Below, in pieces: positions 1 to 7,037 of a stretch of 11,540 nt of DNA; position 1 is the first letter of the stretch; every line of letters begins with the position of its first letter. The stretch comes from Chloroflexota bacterium (lineage in GTDB: Bacteria > Chloroflexota > Anaerolineae > B4-G1): assembly GCA_030596915.1 (NCBI GenBank), contig JAUVSX010000046.1, positions 1 through 11,540 on the forward strand. The letters run 5' to 3'. Position numbers and translations under genes: made by a program. The notes below the pieces were generated by a model. It was not told where the DNA came from. It ran no database searches and saw nothing but the letters and a program-made list of their open reading frames with translations.

Positions 1-82
1 CAGGCGCACGAGGAGAACCGCACGGCAGAGCTGAAACCGACGGGGAGCGTCGAGGAGCACGGAGTCCGGAGACGGGAGAGCC

Positions 83-694
83 ATGATTCCTCCAGAGGGC
101 AACATTGGTGCGGGGAAGACGACGGTCGGCAGGACTGTCGCACGCTCGGGCAGTCTGGGCTTCGTCGAGGAGCCCACCAAGATGTGGCGCGAGGGCTTCA
201 ACTCGAATCTGCTCGATCAGTTCTATCGCGATCCTCACCGTTGGGCGTTCACGTTCCAGATCTGCGCCTTCATCACACGTGCCAAGACGTGGCGCGAAGT
301 GCTGGCCCTAACGGATCACTCGCGGGTGATCCTGGAACGCTCCATATTCTGCGATCGCAACGTGTTCGCTGAGAACTGCTACCGCACCGGGCTGATGTCG
401 CCCGCCGAGTTTCAGTTGTACACGGGTCTATGGGACTTCCTGGTGGCCAACTACTGCGTCGAGCCTGATCTGATTCTGTACCTCCGCACTCCCGCTGACG
501 TGTGTATGGCGCGGATAAAGGAACGGGATCGCATCGAGGAAGTCGGGATTCCCCCGGAGTACCTACAGCAGCTTGAGAGCCTGCACGATGAGTGGCTGGT
601 AGACAACCCCAAGGCTATCGTATTGGACGGAGAGCGTCGCTGGACGACGGACGAGCTCCTGTCGATCATCGATTCCGGGTTGAGAGAACGGTAG
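83..694 (+). CDS. Deoxynucleoside kinase (dCK/dGK/TK2-like)
   Basis: Predicted cytoplasmic kinase that phosphorylates deoxynucleosides at the 5' position for nucleotide salvage. The 203-residue product has a P-loop (GNIGAGKTT, residues 6-14), the E30-P31 segment, the FTFQ block (Q59), the ERS motif (E85-R86-S87) with D91, and a LID region with R144, R148, R150 and E153 followed by IPPEYLQQLESLHDEWL. All line up with human dCK (Q97, E127, D133, R188/R192/R194, E197). A62, R66 and D91 match dCK A100, R104 and D133, so deoxycytidine or purine deoxynucleosides seem likelier than thymidine; this is inference. Start: ATG at 83, with GGGAGAG just upstream (74-80) but only 2 bases away; an in-frame stop lies at 32-34 and no other start follows it. 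The N-terminus is short and has PP (residues 3-4) where the first beta-strand normally is. Frame 3, open from the window edge, ends in a TGA overlapping this ATG (ATGA), so an upstream coupled gene is possible. Confidence 0.9.
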   Translation: MIPPEGNIGAGKTTVGRTVARSGSLGFVEEPTKMWREGFNSNLLDQFYRDPHRWAFTFQICAFITRAKTWREVLALTDHSRVILERSIFCDRNVFAENCYRTGLMSPAEFQLYTGLWDFLVANYCVEPDLILYLRTPADVCMARIKERDRIEEVGIPPEYLQQLESLHDEWLVDNPKAIVLDGERRWTTDELLSIIDSGLRER

Positions 695-770
695 CCAGCC
701 ATGTCAACGCCGCTGCGCACCAGTAGTGGGATTGCGTTCAGCACGACGCGCGGCTAGATGACCGTCTGAG

Positions 771-777
771 AGGGAGG
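771..777 (+). promoter_or_regulatory. Shine-Dalgarno site of the dehydrogenase gene
   Basis: AGGGAGG lies 6 bases before the ATG at 784. It fixes the start of the dehydrogenase and suggests efficient translation. I see no convincing promoter hexamers in the 89 bases between the kinase stop and this start, which fits co-transcription with the kinase. Confidence 0.7.
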
Positions 778-783
778 ACAGAA

Positions 784-1902
784 ATGACCAAGTACCGCAT
801 TGCGTGGATGCCCGGTGACGGGATTGGCAACGACGTGATGGATGCCGCCAGGATTGTCCTGGACAGACTCGCCCTGGATGCCGAATACGTTCCGGCGGAC
901 ATCGGATGGGAGTTCTGGCGCCGGGAAGGTGATCCTCTGCCTCCCCGGACTGTCGATACCCTCAAGACGTGCGATTGTGCGCTCTTTGCCGCCATCACCT
1001 CAAAGCCTAAGGCCGAGGCCAGCGCGGAGCTAGCGCCGGAGCTGCAGGGGAAAGGCCTTGTCTATCGAAGCCCAATCGTCCGTCTGCGGCAACTCTTCGA
1101 CCTCTATGTGAATCTGCGCCCCTGCAGGGCTCTGAAGGGCAATCCCCTCAACTACCGGGATGACATAGACCTCGTGGTCTTCCGCGAGAACACGCAAGGT
1201 CTCTACGCGGGGGTGGAGTTCCACCCGCTGCCGGGCGAGGTGCGTGCGGCACTGGAAGCTCACAGCGACAACATGCGAGCATTCGACGGGATCACGGATG
1301 AGGACATCGCGGTCTCCTGCCGCATCTTCACCCGGGAGGGGTGCCGACGCATCGTCAGGAGCGCGTTCGAGTACGCCAGAGAGTGCGACTACCCCACGGT
1401 CACGCTTGCCGAGAAGCCCAACGTCTTGCGCGAGACCTCCGGCTTGATGGTGCGAGAGGCGCGGCAGGTATCGCTGGAGTTCCCCGGGATCGAGCTGTGG
1501 GAGACGAACGTCGACGCGATGGCAATGTGGCTGGTGAAGAACCCGCAGGACTATGGCGTGTTGGTCGCCAGCAATATGTTTGGCGACATCCTGTCTGATC
1601 TCGCGGCTCAGCTGGTTGGTGGCCTGGGCTTCGCCGCCAGTGGGAACATCGGGGACAGCTTCGCCGTCTTTGAACCGACGCACGGGTCGGCGCCCAAGTA
1701 CGCCGGCCAGTACAAGGTGAACCCCACAGCGATGCTGCTGGCCATCAAGTTGATGCTGGACTGGCTGAAGGAAACATCGCTGGCCCGTGCACTGCAGCAG
1801 GCGATTGAGCAGGTGATTGCCGAGGGTGACGCACGCACCTACGACCTGGGTGGGAAGGCCAGTACCCTGGAAGTGGCCAGGGCCGTTGCTGAACGCCTGT
1901 AG
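784..1902 (+). CDS. Isocitrate/isopropylmalate-family dehydrogenase, exact substrate unknown
   Basis: Beta-decarboxylating dehydrogenase that oxidises a 2-hydroxy acid of the isocitrate, homoisocitrate or 3-isopropylmalate type with NAD(P)+ and Mg2+. The 372-residue product covers the full family fold. Visible active-site residues are R102, R112 and R134 (substrate arginines), Y141 in ENTQGLYAG, K211 in AEKPNVL, and metal-binding D244, D268 and D272 (NMFGDILSD). The cofactor loop EPTHGSAPKYAG (297-308) has H300, K305, Y306 and V312, matching E. coli isocitrate dehydrogenase H339, K344, Y345 and V351, which favour NADP; the R395 position is Gly in YDLGG. S96 matches IDH S113, but N115 of IDH is I98 here, so true isocitrate dehydrogenase activity is doubtful. 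Length fits IPMDH/homoisocitrate dehydrogenase better than the longer E. coli IDH. No leu or lysine genes are nearby to settle the role. The family call is firm; the substrate is open. Confidence 0.9.
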   Translation: MTKYRIAWMPGDGIGNDVMDAARIVLDRLALDAEYVPADIGWEFWRREGDPLPPRTVDTLKTCDCALFAAITSKPKAEASAELAPELQGKGLVYRSPIVRLRQLFDLYVNLRPCRALKGNPLNYRDDIDLVVFRENTQGLYAGVEFHPLPGEVRAALEAHSDNMRAFDGITDEDIAVSCRIFTREGCRRIVRSAFEYARECDYPTVTLAEKPNVLRETSGLMVREARQVSLEFPGIELWETNVDAMAMWLVKNPQDYGVLVASNMFGDILSDLAAQLVGGLGFAASGNIGDSFAVFEPTHGSAPKYAGQYKVNPTAMLLAIKLMLDWLKETSLARALQQAIEQVIAEGDARTYDLGGKASTLEVARAVAERL

Positions 1903-2048
1903 GCGGCAGCCGCGCTTGAGTCGGCCCCTGGCCACAGCGCCACGGCTCAGGCTTCGTGTGGCGAGGCAGCAACCGCCCTCAACCACTAGCACTGACGCAA
2001 GCAACCTCATCCACAACCCCACCGAGGCGTCCCCCCGTAAAGACCTCC

Positions 2049-2071
2049 CGGGCGCCTCATTGCGGCGCCCG
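2049..2071 (+). terminator. GC-rich hairpin, possible terminator of the dehydrogenase unit
   Basis: Perfect 8-bp inverted repeat, CGGGCGCC and GGCGCCCG, around the 7-base loop TCATTGC. It lies about 150 bases after the dehydrogenase stop. There is no T-run after it, so intrinsic termination is only a possibility; the hairpin is strong in either orientation. Confidence 0.3.
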
Positions 2072-2226
2072 CGTGTACCATACGAAGCGAGGGCGCCATC
2101 GCGGCTCTCGCTCCGAACCCTCTATGACTGCCAAGGCCCGGGGTCTCGGTTGCGATCCGTCTGCGCCAGAAAGCGGCAGCCACGGCGGGTGCCCGCGCGC
2201 ATGGACAGCCGAGGCCCTAACCAGGG

Positions 2227-2258
2227 AGAGGCGCGCGACGGGGGAGCTGCTCGCCTCT
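2227..2258. repeat. Inverted repeat, 7-bp arms
   Basis: AGAGGCG (2227-2233) and CGCCTCT (2252-2258) are exact reverse complements with an 18-base loop. Function is unknown. It is one of a row of short palindromes in this intergenic region, and an arm of this length can arise by chance in GC-rich DNA. Confidence 0.3.
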
Positions 2259-2273
2259 AACCAAGCGCCACGT

Positions 2274-2301
2274 CCTTACCTACGCGCCGAGGCAGGTAAG
2301 G
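2274..2301. repeat. Inverted repeat, 8-bp arms, possible bidirectional terminator or RNA stem
   Basis: CCTTACCT (2274-2281) and AGGTAAGG (2294-2301) are exact reverse complements with a 12-base loop. The arms are less GC-rich than their surroundings, which makes chance pairing less likely than for the other palindromes here. It lies about 120 bases past the peptidase stop on the minus strand. There is no T-run on either side. Confidence 0.35.
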
Positions 2302-2384
2302 GAAGCGTCTGGCGTGGACTGCTTACGGGCACACCAACGGATAGCGCAGCCCTTGCCAGCGCGCGGCGTAGGGAGGGGCGTCGT

Positions 2385-2428
2385 CCGAGGGCGCTCGGCG
2401 AACGGGCCGACAGTCAGTCTAGTCTGAC
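2385..2428 (-). terminator. Two small hairpins at the end of the minus-strand operon
   Basis: CCGAG-GGCG-CTCGG (2385-2398) and GTCAG-TCTAGT-CTGAC (2413-2428) are short perfect palindromes. The second spans the M28 peptidase stop codon. They are the first hairpins met by transcription of the minus-strand operon, but no T-run follows, so a terminator role is tentative. Confidence 0.25.
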
Positions 2429-3564
2429 CCGGCGAGATCCAGCACCAGGGCGTGCACGACGTCGACGTTGAGGCGGAGCACTTCCCTGTCGACCTTGTCC
2501 AACTTATCGCTGGGAAGGTGTAGGTGTGGGTACCGGAGACCTCGGTGAGAAATGTAGACCGCCGGAATGCCTGCCTCGACGAACGGCGCGTGGTCCGACG
2601 TGGGCCACGGCGGGGTCTGCCAGTCGACGCGCCCGAAGCGGTCGAAGAGGCCAAACCGCTCGAACGCCCTTGCGACCCGCGCCTTGAGATGCATCCCATC
2701 TTGTGTTACGTTGACCCTGGTGGGCGCGTTGCACGCGGGCATGTCGAGATTGATGACAGCCTCAATCGTTCCCAGACGACCGGTCTCCTCAAGAGCCTGC
2801 ACATGATGCTTGGACCCCAGCATCATGTACTCCTCGGCACCGAAGGTGGCGAACTGCACCGTCCTTGGGAGTCTGACACCCGACAGGCGCCTCGCCACCT
2901 CTAGTGCGACCTGTACACCGCTCGCGTTGTCGACAGCACCAGGGGCGTTGTATTGAGTGTCGTGGTGAGCGGCGACCAGAACCACGCTGTTGAGGTCGCG
3001 ACCGGGTCGGGTGGCCAGCACGTTGCAGGACGTGGCATCGGGCCTGCGCGTGGCGCGCAGCGTCAAGCGCGCCCTGAGCACCGGGTAGTCGTCGACCCAG
3101 CGCTCGAGAGCCTGGGCCTCCTCGCCGCCGACAAGGACCGCTGGAACAGCCCGAGCTGGCTCCAGGAGGGTCATAGCTGCTCCGGGGCCCTGCAGCCTGG
3201 TGATGATGTGCGCACGCTGCACGCCAGTCTTCGGATCGATCAGCGCGTGCTTGTTGCACTCAAGCCCCTTCAGCAGTGCAGTCCTGCCGATCCGGCGCAC
3301 GGGCAGGTCAAGCCCAGCGGGAGGCGTGCCAGGCGCGTAGACGAGGGCGAAACACGGAACAGGGGCGACGAAGGGAGCGGTGATGGACAGTTCCGGGGGA
3401 TCAAGCAGCTCCCAACCCAGGAACTGAAAGCACTCGAGCGATGTCTCCAGGCCGAGCGCCCGGAATTGACCCTCGATGAAGCGGGCGGCCTCCAGCTCTG
3501 CGGGGGTGCCCGCGAACCGGACGCCTATCTCTTGCGCCAGGTGCTCGATTACGTCGATGTCCAC
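2419..3564 (-). CDS. M28-family zinc metallopeptidase with a PA-like insertion
   Basis: Predicted two-zinc aminopeptidase or carboxypeptidase of family M28 (clan MH). In the 381-residue product from the GTG at 3564 the metal set is complete: H200-x-D202 (AHHDTQ), D212 (AVDNASG), E244/E245 (GAEEY; E244 as general base), D274 (NLDMP) and H349 with D353 (HLPSD). Residues 1-40 match the usual M28 lead-in, and about 60-170 resemble the PA domain often found before the catalytic core. The frame stays open to an ATG at 3690, but that would overlap the sulfatase gene by 70 bases. GTG 3564 is the only usual start after the sulfatase stop (56-base gap); its ribosome site is weak (GGGGAG, 14 bases away). 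GTG 3654 is an alternative. No signal peptide is seen with any start, although PA-bearing M28 enzymes are often exported. It is the last gene of the minus-strand operon. Substrate unknown. Confidence 0.9.
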   Translation of the reverse strand: MDIDVIEHLAQEIGVRFAGTPAELEAARFIEGQFRALGLETSLECFQFLGWELLDPPELSITAPFVAPVPCFALVYAPGTPPAGLDLPVRRIGRTALLKGLECNKHALIDPKTGVQRAHIITRLQGPGAAMTLLEPARAVPAVLVGGEEAQALERWVDDYPVLRARLTLRATRRPDATSCNVLATRPGRDLNSVVLVAAHHDTQYNAPGAVDNASGVQVALEVARRLSGVRLPRTVQFATFGAEEYMMLGSKHHVQALEETGRLGTIEAVINLDMPACNAPTRVNVTQDGMHLKARVARAFERFGLFDRFGRVDWQTPPWPTSDHAPFVEAGIPAVYISHRGLRYPHLHLPSDKLDKVDREVLRLNVDVVHALVLDLAGSD

Positions 3565-3620
3565 GACGCGCGCGCGTGCTCCCCGCGAGCTCTGGCTTGA
3601 GTAACCCGATGCCCGCGGGC

Positions 3621-5117
3621 TCAACTGGATCGGTCCGCGTAGTCGACCGCCCACGTCCCACCGGGGACGTTCCCACCCGAGGGGCCCCACAGCGAGACCT
3701 GTGAGTCAGGGGCGCCGTGGGCGGCCAGATGCTTCACCAACAGCTTGTGCAGTTCGGCGACTACGCTGCGGTGCTCGTCGGCGATGTCGTTCGCGGCCAG
3801 CGGGTCCGCGTCCAGGTCATAGAGCTCAGGCTCGCCTTCCGCACCCACAGGCGCGTAGCCCCACTTCTCCGTCACCAAGAAGGGCGTGCTGGCCTTTCTG
3901 GGCGGTCCTGCCCCTTGCGCCACGAAGTCCAGGCCCTCGCGTCGCCGCTTGTCGAGCGGGGGAGCCGCCGTCTGTATGTGAGATCCGCTGACAGCGAACT
4001 CCCGGTGATCGGGTGACCGAGTCAGCACAGCCTCCGCGAAACTGATTCCCTCGAATGGCTGCTCGGGGACCGCGGAGACATCTGCCAGATCGAAGAGGGT
4101 GGGAAGAATGTCCACGGGTTGGGCTATCAGGTCCAGGAAACCGCCGCGCGGCACGTCGCCGCCCGCCACCAGGAACGGAACGTGGCCAAGCTCCGGATAT
4201 AAGGGCCAGTACCTCGGGTCGGCATCGTGGATGTTCGACTTGCCGGTTCGCCCGTGCTCCCCGATCGACATTCCGTGATCGCTGGTGACAGCGAGGATCG
4301 TGTCGTCCCACAGTTGCAGGTCGTCGAGCTTCTGGAGCACACGCCCAATCCAACGATCGACCAGCTCCGCCTCGGCGGCGTAGTGCGCCCACAGGTTGTG
4401 AAGCTCGGTAGGCGTGTACGCCGATGCAGGGCCGTAGTTCGGATGCCACATCGGCGGTCCGACATAGTCGGGATCGTAGCGGCGTGCCAGGTATTCGGGA
4501 GCGTCCCACGGCTCGTGCGGGTCGAAGAAGTCCACCCACAGGAAGAAGGGTGCGGCTTCCCAGTTCTCTTCCAGCCAGCGGATTGCCGTAGCAGCCGTCT
4601 TTGCCGGAAAGGTCTCTGTCTCGTAGCGAGGATCGCGGTTGGTCAAGCGGTGGGTATCGAGGAGCGTGCGACCACGAAAGGCGGGGCGCACGCGGGTCTC
4701 GTCAGACGCCACCACGGTCGGGATGGGGTCATTGAGGTGGAGCAGCGGCTTGTCACCCTCCTGCCCGCGGTGCTGAAAAGCTGCATCGAAGGCGTGCTGA
4801 AAGCGCGCGTTGAAGAGGTGCGGGCAATCGCAAATGAGCTGGGTGCCATAGCCTGCCTGTCCTAGTAGAGCGGCCACGTGGTTGCGGCTGCTCTGGTCAA
4901 TGGGCTGCCAGCCGTAATGGGGCCAGCCAAGCACGCCCGTGGCGAGATCGGTGCGGTGGGGAATGGTCGGGAAACTCCCCGTATAGAACCGGCCAATCTC
5001 AGTGGCCCTCTCGGCGACGTAGCGGTCCAGCGCTGGAGTCCGGACGGGTTTCTCAGCCCGGTCGCCGAGATTGTCATAGCGGAAGGTATCGGTGATGATG
5101 ATCACGATGTTCTTCAT
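3621..5117 (-). CDS. Sulfatase-like alkaline phosphatase superfamily hydrolase with Thr at the nucleophile position
   Basis: A 498-residue sulfatase-fold enzyme, probably a cytoplasmic hydrolase of phosphodiesters, phosphonate esters or sulfate esters. The N-terminal strand and metal Asp are in IIITDTFRYDN (D10). DPHEPWD (D199, H201) and TSDHGMSIGEHG (D280, H281) with K293 supply metal and anion ligands. The signature region reads TIPHRTDLATG (residues 51-61), aligning with C-x-P-S-R-x(3)-L-T-G of sulfatases. T51 stands where the Cys or Ser converted to formylglycine should be, while R55 is kept. Thr is the nucleophile in nucleotide pyrophosphatases and phosphoethanolamine transferases of the same superfamily, so a formylglycine-independent phosphoesterase is a reasonable inference. 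ELYDLDADP near the C-terminus is typical of sulfatases. ATG start with GAGGAG 6 bases upstream; no signal peptide. It lies 39 bases after the MBL gene. Confidence 0.92.
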   Translation of the reverse strand: MKNIVIIITDTFRYDNLGDRAEKPVRTPALDRYVAERATEIGRFYTGSFPTIPHRTDLATGVLGWPHYGWQPIDQSSRNHVAALLGQAGYGTQLICDCPHLFNARFQHAFDAAFQHRGQEGDKPLLHLNDPIPTVVASDETRVRPAFRGRTLLDTHRLTNRDPRYETETFPAKTAATAIRWLEENWEAAPFFLWVDFFDPHEPWDAPEYLARRYDPDYVGPPMWHPNYGPASAYTPTELHNLWAHYAAEAELVDRWIGRVLQKLDDLQLWDDTILAVTSDHGMSIGEHGRTGKSNIHDADPRYWPLYPELGHVPFLVAGGDVPRGGFLDLIAQPVDILPTLFDLADVSAVPEQPFEGISFAEAVLTRSPDHREFAVSGSHIQTAAPPLDKRRREGLDFVAQGAGPPRKASTPFLVTEKWGYAPVGAEGEPELYDLDADPLAANDIADEHRSVVAELHKLLVKHLAAHGAPDSQVSLWGPSGGNVPGGTWAVDYADRSS

Positions 5118-5123
5118 TGTCGT

Positions 5124-5129
5124 CTCCTC
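5124..5129 (-). promoter_or_regulatory. Shine-Dalgarno site of the sulfatase-like gene
   Basis: GAGGAG on the minus strand, 6 bases before the ATG at 5117. It supports the chosen start and independent ribosome loading inside the operon. Confidence 0.7.
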
Positions 5130-5156
5130 ATAGCCAAACTTGGTTCGCGGGGGACT

Positions 5157-6986
5157 TCACGAGGCCTTCTCAACGACTGCCTCGGCAATCTGGCCCAGGT
5201 AGCGTCCGTCGAAGGTTACGTCGGCGGCGAGTGCCACCCGCGGATACACGAATCGGTACCCAGCAGGAATGCGCACGCGGAAGACCTGTTGGCCGCGTTT
5301 GCCGCCAGGGATCGACACGGTGGCGCCCACGGGTTCGCACGACCAGCCGGCTGGTAGCCTTAGCTCGACCTGGGCCTCTGCCGGCTTGTCAAGGAAGTTC
5401 GTGATGCGGACCTCCAGGCTGAGCGTATCGCCGGACCGCGCGAGGGACTGATAAGGGTAGATCTGGACCCAACTGGGTTCGAGGCCGAAGTTCGCCTCAC
5501 CGGGCAGAAGCGCCTCGAACAACTGCGTCATCTGCAGAGCCTTAGCCGCAAACCGCTGATAGACCGTGGGAGCGACTTCGGTCTGGAGATCGTGTCCCGC
5601 ACACAGAATGTCCGGTGCGTATTGCTGGTAGAGCCGAGCAGTCTGTTGGTGGCTAGTCTTGTGGACGTGCTTCCGATAGATCAGGCTCGGCGTGCTGCCC
5701 GTGAGCGGAAAGACGTTGTCGCCCGAGAAGGCAACCGAGTGGCCATCGATCGCCGAGAACATACCCATGTGGTAGTCGGCGTGGCCCGGTGTGTAATGGA
5801 TGGTGAACTCGAACCCCTCCCATTGCAGGCGCTCCCCATCGTGGAACGTGCGGTGAACACGAATCGGATCGGGCAGCACGCAGCCGATCAGCTCGCCCCG
5901 GGGATTCTCGAGTATCTCCTTCATGTTCTCGTACGCCCAGCATTGCACGCCCAACTGCCGCTGCAGATAGGGGATGCCATTGACGTGGTCGTCATGGTAG
6001 TGGCTGGGCAGCACAGCCTCAATCTCGCGCACGCCGTACTGTGTTCGCAGCCTCTCGAGAGAATGCTCGACGAAGCGCACTCGCTCGCGGGGCTCGAAGT
6101 GGATCTGGGCCGGCGAGAAGAGGCTGAGATTGGGCGCGCCGAAATCCACAAGCAGTGCTTTCCCCGAGTCAGATGTGATCACGTAGAAGTAGGAGCACGC
6201 GTACGTGGCAGCCAGCACGTGGGGTAGGACTGGGACGAAGTCGATCTCGCCTGCAGGCATCATCCCATTGCTCAACAGTTTGTAGAAGCTGGTGAGCTTC
6301 TCTAGTGTCTCTCGGATGGCGCCGTGGGGATCCCACATCGGCTCGCCATGCGAGGGACATAGCAGCCCTGGCTCGCAACGGGTCAGATTGGCGAGGGAGA
6401 GGATCGCCGCCTCGACGCCGTCGACCGCGCCGTAGTTGTACTGCATATCGTACATCGTCTGCACCTTGCCTGGCGCGAAGAGCAGGTCGCCGGTGAAGGC
6501 AACTCGGCGTCCATCGATCTCAGCGAGCAGCGCGAGCGACCCCACACTGTGGCCGGGCGTGGGCAAGACAGTGAAGTCGGTACATCCGTGGGATAGCGTG
6601 GCAAAGTCCTCCAGCGAACCCGCGACCGGCACGTCGTGGGTCAGCGAGAAGTAGGTGTTGCGAACGTTGTACACGTTGTAGGTCTGCTTCGTGGCCCAGA
6701 CTAGCTCGGCGTGCTCGAACAGATGCCGCTCGTGCTCTGGCCCGTAGATGGGGGTGCCGGCGTTGGCCGCGCGCAGATCCCCCTGACCCTGGTCGCGGTC
6801 CTGGTGCGTGTGCAGGATACCGCGCACGCGACTCGCGCCAATCTCGCCCAGATGGTCCAGCACCGCGCCGCTGCCGAAGTCGACAAGCGTCGCCTCCCCA
6901 CCATCGACGACGGCGTATACCCTGCATGTGTCTTCGAAGCAGTACAGATTCTCAGATAGGTGTTGCCACGCCGATTCCGTAGCCAC
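5157..6986 (-). CDS. Tandem metallo-beta-lactamase-fold hydrolase with C-terminal beta-sandwich
   Basis: A 609-residue protein with two MBL-fold domains and an Ig-like tail. Domain 1 (about 8-240) has H59-x-H61-x-D63, then R64 instead of the usual His, plus H146 (PGHSVGS), D167 (FTGDLL) and H213 (PSHGEP). Domain 2 (about 255-470) has the complete set: H329-x-H331-x-D333-H334 (SHYHDDH), H402 (TPGHADYH), D423 (FSGDNVF) and H465 (AGHD). Residues about 505-609 look like a NEW3/CARDB-type beta-sandwich (SLEVRITNFLDKPAEAQVEL, then LPAGWSCEPVG). Domain 2 should be a two-metal hydrolase; domain 1 may hold one metal or serve as a structural partner. The GTG start at 6986 is fixed by a perfect AGGAGG. 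No signal peptide, despite a tail domain more usual in exported proteins. The gene lies between the DUF362 and sulfatase-like genes. Substrate not recognised; glyoxalase II, lactonase or phosphodiesterase activities are all possible for the fold. Confidence 0.92.
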   Translation of the reverse strand: MATESAWQHLSENLYCFEDTCRVYAVVDGGEATLVDFGSGAVLDHLGEIGASRVRGILHTHQDRDQGQGDLRAANAGTPIYGPEHERHLFEHAELVWATKQTYNVYNVRNTYFSLTHDVPVAGSLEDFATLSHGCTDFTVLPTPGHSVGSLALLAEIDGRRVAFTGDLLFAPGKVQTMYDMQYNYGAVDGVEAAILSLANLTRCEPGLLCPSHGEPMWDPHGAIRETLEKLTSFYKLLSNGMMPAGEIDFVPVLPHVLAATYACSYFYVITSDSGKALLVDFGAPNLSLFSPAQIHFEPRERVRFVEHSLERLRTQYGVREIEAVLPSHYHDDHVNGIPYLQRQLGVQCWAYENMKEILENPRGELIGCVLPDPIRVHRTFHDGERLQWEGFEFTIHYTPGHADYHMGMFSAIDGHSVAFSGDNVFPLTGSTPSLIYRKHVHKTSHQQTARLYQQYAPDILCAGHDLQTEVAPTVYQRFAAKALQMTQLFEALLPGEANFGLEPSWVQIYPYQSLARSGDTLSLEVRITNFLDKPAEAQVELRLPAGWSCEPVGATVSIPGGKRGQQVFRVRIPAGYRFVYPRVALAADVTFDGRYLGQIAEAVVEKAS

Positions 6987-6993
6987 TGTCTCA

Positions 6994-6999
6994 CCTCCT
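6994..6999 (-). promoter_or_regulatory. Consensus Shine-Dalgarno site of the tandem MBL gene
   Basis: AGGAGG (extended AGGAGGTGA) on the minus strand, 7 bases before the GTG at 6986. It is the strongest ribosome-binding site in the window and settles the GTG start. Confidence 0.85.
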
Positions 7000-7037
7000 C
7001 TGCGGTGCGCCTGTATCCGCAGGGCTCCGCACCCGCG

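Larger units (their letters stand above)
1903..2418. other. Convergent intergenic region without a convincing gene
   Basis: About 515 bases separate the plus-strand dehydrogenase from the minus-strand M28 peptidase, whose stop codons face each other. Open frames here give Arg/Pro/Ser-rich translations with no recognisable domain, typical of GC-rich noncoding DNA. I looked for tRNA, tmRNA, SRP and RNase P signatures on both strands and found none that hold up. The stretch contains inverted repeats at 2049-2071, 2227-2258, 2274-2301, 2385-2398 and 2413-2428. Some are probably terminators, but a structured RNA cannot be excluded. Confidence 0.6.

Noticed and set aside
1..86. Possible 3' end of an upstream gene (frame 3, ending in TGA overlapping the kinase ATG)
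   Set aside because: Only 27 codons are visible, with no recognisable motif, and frame 1 is open too. The ATGA junction is suggestive but not enough to call a gene.
1030..2022. 330-codon open frame on the minus strand opposite the dehydrogenase gene
   Set aside because: It is the antisense shadow of a clear IDH-family gene in GC-rich DNA; its translation shows no domain, no membrane or signal pattern and no ribosome site.
2130..2220. Weak resemblance to SRP RNA and to a tRNA T-arm (GGTTGCGATCC, later GCGCCA; GGCAGCC block)
   Set aside because: The conserved SRP core (GGAAGG tetraloop side and GUCAGG) is missing. The T-arm-like segment has no pairing stem or cloverleaf around it.
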